Shown here piece after piece: positions 59,727 through 64,000 of a stretch of DNA of 64,000 nt. The stretch is from an uncultured Marinilabiliaceae bacterium (GTDB taxonomy: Bacteria; Bacteroidota; Bacteroidia; Bacteroidales; Marinilabiliaceae): assembly GCA_937920475.1 (NCBI GenBank), contig CALEUX010000015.1, forward strand, positions 62,001 to 126,000. The letters are read 5' to 3'. The position numbers were made by a program, and so were the translations under genes. The notes beneath the pieces were generated by a model that did not search any database, was not told the DNA's origin, and worked only from the letters and a program-made list of their open reading frames with translations. Position 1 is the stretch's first letter; the number at the start of each line of letters is the position of its first letter.

Positions 59727-60191
59727 CTAAAACTTAATTATTTCTTTCACAAATTTTACTTCATCAAAATTAAATGCATGATTGAAAACCTGCAACTCTT
59801 TTTTCTTTTTACCTTCGGGTTTCACCATTTTCTCTTCTTTAACAACGAAGCCTGTTTGAGATGCTTCGGTAAGAATTCCGGTAATTTTTTTCGAGTCTTT
59901 GGTCATCACTTCCACGCTTCGGCCAATATTTTTAGCATACTGGCGAGGCACTTTAAAGGGTTGCCCTATCCCTGCCGATGACACCTCCAACGAGAAATCT
60001 TCAGCTTCACGGTCGAACGAGTTTTCTATTAATCTGGAAATTTGAACGCAATAATCGATGGGAACGCCCTTTTCTCCATCTAAAAAAACGATTATCAGGT
60101 TGGAAGGCTTCACCTCGGCGCTTACCAGAAAGTACCCGTCTGCTTCAAGCTTCTCATTGATAACATCAATGATTTGACTTTGTGAAATCAT
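59727..60191 (-). CDS. rimP: Ribosome maturation factor RimP
   Basis: VPIDYCVQISRLIENSFDREAEDFSLEVSSAGIGQPFKVPRQYAKNIGRSVEV; upstream of nusA-infB. Confidence 0.93.
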   Translation of the reverse strand: MISQSQIIDVINEKLEADGYFLVSAEVKPSNLIIVFLDGEKGVPIDYCVQISRLIENSFDREAEDFSLEVSSAGIGQPFKVPRQYAKNIGRSVEVMTKDSKKITGILTEASQTGFVVKEEKMVKPEGKKKKELQVFNHAFNFDEVKFVKEIIKF

Positions 60192-60211
60192 ATCGCAAAC
60201 TATTAATAAAA

Positions 60212-60232
60212 TAGGGGACTTTCTGTCCCCTA
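60212..60232 (-). promoter_or_regulatory. Leader hairpin upstream of rimP-nusA-infB
   Basis: TAGGGGAC-TTTCT-GTCCCCTA perfect 8-bp stem about 20 nt upstream of the rimP ATG. Confidence 0.55.
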
Positions 60233-60335
60233 ATCTTCCTAAGGCTCAAAACCGGTGCAAATTTAGTGATGAATGGCGGATTTTCCAAACATTTGTTTTA
60301 GAAATAAATAAATAATTATGCCATTGGTCAACTGT

Positions 60336-60368
60336 TTTGGATAGGTTTCAGCCTATTTTGTATCTTTG
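60336..60368 (+). promoter_or_regulatory. Candidate Bacteroidota promoter upstream of the ThiL-like gene
   Basis: TTTG at 60336-60339, 21-nt spacer, TATCTTTG at 60361-60368 (TTTG/TAnnTTTG pattern). Confidence 0.5.
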
Positions 60369-60516
60369 GGCATTATAACAGGCTGCTATTTTTTTTGTTA
60401 CATCGTATCGTCACGTGTGCAATATGTTATATATCAATTAAATATAGAATGCTGGCAAAATAAATATTATATATAAATATTTGAAGCCTGTAGCCACAAC
60501 ATAACCATAAAATAAG

Positions 60517-61548
60517 ATGGATGTAAAAGGAACTCCCTTATCGGAGATTGGATTGTATGGTTTAATGAACCGATATCAGCAAAAAGCTGGTTCCAAACAA
60601 TCGTCAACCATTATTGGAATGGGCGATGATAGTGCTGTTATTGCCCCGGCTGGTGAGTACCAACTAATGACCAGCTTGTTATTTTTAGAAGGGATACATT
60701 TTGATTTGATTTATACGCCGTTAAAGCATTTGGGATACAAATCAGTGGTTGCTGTTGCGTCGGATTTACTGGCCATGAATGGTAAGCCCGGTCATTTATC
60801 GATAAGTCTGGGTTTAGGTAATAAAATGATGCTTGAAATGGTTGATGAGTTAATGGATGGCATTTTGGGGGCATGTGAGCGGTATCAGATAGATATTGTT
60901 GGTTTTAAGCCAACATCATCATTAACCGGATTGTCAATATCGCTTACTATCACGGGTTCAGTTCAGAAATCAGAATTGGTAACACGAAGCGGAGGTAAAG
61001 CAACCGATGTTATTTGTGTGTCGGGCGATTTAGGCTCAGCTTTTATGGGTTTGCAGTTATTAGAGCGCGAAAAAAGGGTTTTAAAAGCCAGTGGTGATGT
61101 TAAACCCGAATTCGGGAACAGCGATTATGTGCTGGAACGTCAGTTGCGCCCCGAAGCCAAAATCTGGGTTTTGGAAAGCTTTAAAAAGCTGAAAATAAAA
61201 CCCACTGCCATGATTCATGTAAAAGATGGGCTATCGGCTGCCTTGCTGTTGCTTTGTAAGGCATCGAACAGTGGTTGTCGCATTCATGAAAAGAAAATAC
61301 CCCTGCATCAGATAACCTTAAAAGTTGCCCTTGAATTGAATTTCAACCCTTTAATAGCAGCATTAAACGGAGGTGAAGATTATGAGTTGCTGTTTTCGTT
61401 ATCTTTGACAGATTATGAAAAGGTAATGAATGAATTGCCAGAGCAAATAACGGCTATTGGATACCTGACCGAGCGGGAGAAGGGTTGCAGAATTTTTTCA
61501 TCAGGCGACCAGGAAATAGAGATACAGGCACAGGGGTGGAAGGATTGA
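60517..61548 (+). CDS. ThiL-family (thiamine-monophosphate kinase-like) protein with divergent active site
   Basis: IGMGDDSAVI, VASDLLAMN and NGGEDYELLFSL retained, but GGDTT, the TD of TDxLVEGVHF and the first D of DxSDGLxxDL are substituted. Confidence 0.85.
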   Translation: MDVKGTPLSEIGLYGLMNRYQQKAGSKQSSTIIGMGDDSAVIAPAGEYQLMTSLLFLEGIHFDLIYTPLKHLGYKSVVAVASDLLAMNGKPGHLSISLGLGNKMMLEMVDELMDGILGACERYQIDIVGFKPTSSLTGLSISLTITGSVQKSELVTRSGGKATDVICVSGDLGSAFMGLQLLEREKRVLKASGDVKPEFGNSDYVLERQLRPEAKIWVLESFKKLKIKPTAMIHVKDGLSAALLLLCKASNSGCRIHEKKIPLHQITLKVALELNFNPLIAALNGGEDYELLFSLSLTDYEKVMNELPEQITAIGYLTEREKGCRIFSSGDQEIEIQAQGWKD

Positions 61549-61629
61549 TTGATAATCAATAGTTGAAAGTATAATAGTTATTAGCTGGGATTTCTAAAAT
61601 ATAGAGAAGTTTAAAAAAGCTTTTAAGTT

Positions 61630-62211
61630 ATGTATGATTTTGTATCAGGAAAAATAGTCCAGAGCAGTCCTGCTCACGTTGTGATTGAAAACAACGGACT
61701 AGGTTTTTTTATCAATATTTCTCTGAATACTTTTACTGCGTTAAAAGAGAAAACCGAGGCATCGCTATTTGTCCATGAAAACATCCGGGAAGATGCCTAC
61801 AATCTTTTCGGTTTTTTTGAGAGCAGCGAAAGAGACCTGTTCAGACACTTGATTTCGGTTTCGGGCATTGGTCCAAATACCGCGCGCATGATGCTGTCGT
61901 CGTTACAACCGGAAGAACTGAGAACAGCTATTTTAACAGGAAATGTTGAATATTTAAAAGGTATTAAAGGAATAGGTCTGAAAACAGCCCAGCGAACTAT
62001 TGTGGAACTAAAAGATAAACTTGGGAAAGAACCGGCCGACCAGAAATTATTTACTTTAGCGAACAATACAGTGCGCGATGAAGCGTTATCAGCTTTAGTA
62101 ATGTTGGGTTTTCCGAGAGTTGCCGCATTAAAGGTAGTAGAGAAAATTTTAGCCCAGGAACCCGATTGCAAAGTGGAACTATTGGTAAAACAAGCGTTGA
62201 AAATGCTGTAA
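61630..62211 (+). CDS. ruvA: Holliday junction branch migration protein RuvA
   Basis: MYDFVSGKIVQSSPAHVVIENNGLGFFINI; HLISVSGIGPNTARMMLSS; LKGIKGIGLKTAQRTIVELKDKL. Confidence 0.96.
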   Translation: MYDFVSGKIVQSSPAHVVIENNGLGFFINISLNTFTALKEKTEASLFVHENIREDAYNLFGFFESSERDLFRHLISVSGIGPNTARMMLSSLQPEELRTAILTGNVEYLKGIKGIGLKTAQRTIVELKDKLGKEPADQKLFTLANNTVRDEALSALVMLGFPRVAALKVVEKILAQEPDCKVELLVKQALKML

Positions 62212-62244
62212 CGCGTTTGTGTTACCAAAGAAAATCCTTAACCA

Positions 62245-64000
62245 TTGAGAAAACTATTTTCATATAGCCTGATTTTTGTTTTAACGGCATTTTTGTTTGT
62301 TCTGGCTGGTGCTAACGATTATTTACCGCCAGTGCGATTGGCTTTACCATTATCAGAAGTTTCAGTACCCGACACAGTACCCGAGCCACTCAATCCCACA
62401 CGCCTGGTTCCTCCCCCGGTTGAAACTGCCTCTCCTGCCGGAGCTCAGGGCAACCAGTTTATGATTCCCGATCCGGATAATTTTAATTACATAGCCGAGT
62501 ACGATCCTGAAACAGGGTTGATAGTGCTTTATCAAACCATTGGTAACATACCGGTGAGGCTTCCCTATACCATGACGATCGAAGAGTATAACAGGCTCGA
62601 AATGCGGCGTTCCATCAAACAGTACTGGGAGTCGAAAAACCTTGGGCAGGAAGATGGGCAGGAAAGAGGATTCCCATCCATAAGGGTTGGAAGCGAAGCC
62701 TTTGAGAGTATTTTCGGGAGCAACGTTATCAACATACGTCCTCAGGGGATTGCTGAACTTCGCTTGGGTGTAAACCGCACAAAAATAGGGAATCCTACCT
62801 TGCAGGAGCGCATGCGCAAAACCACCACTTTTGATTTCCAGCAGAAAATTCAGATGAATATTCGTGGTAATATTGGTGAAAAGCTCAAAATGGCCATCAA
62901 TTACAACACCGAAGCCACTTTCGATTTTGAAAACCAGATTAGCCTCGAATATACAGGAAAAGAAGACGAAATAATTAAGAAAATTGAAGCAGGTAATGTG
63001 TCGTTACCTTTGCCCGGTACTTTAATTACCGGAAGCCAGAGTCTCTTTGGGATTAAAACTGAAATGCAGTTTGGAAAACTTACTGTTACTACCATTTTGT
63101 CGCAGCAAAAGGGACAAACTTCGGTTATGAACATTCAGGGAGGCGCCCAAACTCAGGATTTTGATATTCCAGCCGACCAGTACGATCGCAACCGCCACTT
63201 CTTTTTATCTCATTTCTTCCGCGACCATTACAACCGGGCCATGGCCAATTTGCCAATTATTAATTCACCCTTTAACATCACTCGCGTTGAAGTTTGGGTT
63301 ACCAACCGGTCGAACGATTTTGAACGGTCGAGAAATATCCTGGCGTTTACCGACCTGGGGGAAAACACAAAAAACATGGCCAATCCTGGCATATGGGAAG
63401 GAACGGCCGATGCCCGACCATCGAACAATAGCAATAATTTGTACGGTCAGATGACTTCCACCTATGTGGAAGTTCGTGATATCAACAGAATAACATCAGC
63501 CTTTCAACCTTTGGAAGCATCGGGTTTTACCGGTACCCGCGACTATGAAAAAATTGAAAATGCACGGCTCATACCCGAATCAGAATACTCATTAAACACA
63601 AAACTGGGTTTTATTTCGCTCAATACAGCATTAAATGCCGATGAAATATTGGCTGTTGCATTTGAATATACATACAATGGTGAAGTTTACAGAGTAGGAG
63701 AATTCAGCAACTCGGGAATTGAAGCGCCCAACACATTGTTTCTGAAATTGATAAAAGGAACACTTCTTTCGCCAAGGGTTAAAACCTGGAACCTGATGAT
63801 GAAGAATATTTATTCCATCGGTGCCTATCAGATAAGCCCCGACAATTTCACCATGAATGTTGTTTACATGAACGACTCAACCGGGAGTTACATCAATTAT
63901 TTCCCGGAAGGTTTAAAACCCGAGCAGGGGGGACTCAATGGCCGGTTGTTTTTATCCATCATGGAGCTCGACAGGTTAAATAAACAATTGGAACCATATC
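62245..64000 (+). CDS. sprA: Cell-surface protein SprA (type IX secretion), 5' part, TTG start, truncated by window end
   Basis: Reading frame open from 62245 to the window end: signal peptide LRKLFSYSLIFVLTAFLFVLAGA, then GLIVLYQTIGNIPVRLPYTMTIEEYNR, SIRVGSEAFESIFGSNVINIRPQGIAELRLGVNRTKIGNPTLQERMRKTTTFDFQQKIQMNIRGNIGEKLKM; absent from the supplied track. Confidence 0.92.
   Translation, partial: MRKLFSYSLIFVLTAFLFVLAGANDYLPPVRLALPLSEVSVPDTVPEPLNPTRLVPPPVETASPAGAQGNQFMIPDPDNFNYIAEYDPETGLIVLYQTIGNIPVRLPYTMTIEEYNRLEMRRSIKQYWESKNLGQEDGQERGFPSIRVGSEAFESIFGSNVINIRPQGIAELRLGVNRTKIGNPTLQERMRKTTTFDFQQKIQMNIRGNIGEKLKMAINYNTEATFDFENQISLEYTGKEDEIIKKIEAGNVSLPLPGTLITGSQSLFGIKTEMQFGKLTVTTILSQQKGQTSVMNIQGGAQTQDFDIPADQYDRNRHFFLSHFFRDHYNRAMANLPIINSPFNITRVEVWVTNRSNDFERSRNILAFTDLGENTKNMANPGIWEGTADARPSNNSNNLYGQMTSTYVEVRDINRITSAFQPLEASGFTGTRDYEKIENARLIPESEYSLNTKLGFISLNTALNADEILAVAFEYTYNGEVYRVGEFSNSGIEAPNTLFLKLIKGTLLSPRVKTWNLMMKNIYSIGAYQISPDNFTMNVVYMNDSTGSYINYFPEGLKPEQGGLNGRLFLSIMELDRLNKQLEPY

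Noticed and set aside
59265-59981. 238-aa plus-strand ORF
   Set aside because: Antisense to nusA and rimP, both with strong family motifs; composition (F/H/I/N-rich) is typical of antisense reading.

Overview
This window is a mostly housekeeping chromosomal segment from a member of the Bacteroidota (likely a Bacteroidales/Marinilabiliales-type organism, inferred from GldH, SprA, DUF4837, the LpxC-FabZ fusion and TAnnTTTG-like promoters). Main blocks: (i) a partial gene, lptE and a sigma-54 activator; (ii) kdsB; (iii) a glycogen/alpha-glucan cluster with glgB, a fused glycogen synthase/alpha-glucan phosphorylase, GH57, GT4 and debranching enzyme, plus a GH26 lipoprotein; (iv) the suf Fe-S assembly locus sufBCD-[93-bp tandem repeat]-sufSE-DUF59; (v) lpxD-lpxC/fabZ-lpxA; (vi) pdxA, pepA, DUF4837, a lytic transglycosylase, tatA, rseP, dxr and an M23 peptidase; (vii) tRNA-fMet with a strong terminator; (viii) holB, ricT-like, gldH, trmB and an alkyltransferase-like protein; (ix) Mrp and NifU; (x) rimP-nusA-infB; (xi) a ThiL homolog, ruvA and the 5' end of sprA. 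The most unusual locus is a ~1.2-kb accessory island between lpxA and pdxA (about 30625-31847). It holds a RelE/ParE-type toxin-antitoxin pair bracketed by inverted copies of a ~115-bp MITE-like repeat (a third copy lies at about 6526-6643). A separate 311-bp element with terminal inverted repeats and a 9-bp target-site duplication is nested beside it. Other points worth a second look are a ThiL homolog with several substituted catalytic motifs, an ATL protein (PAHRV instead of PCHRV), the synthase-phosphorylase fusion, and a degenerate repeat family whose last unit supplies the start codon of a CHAD protein. All functional calls come from reading the sequence; no database search was run.
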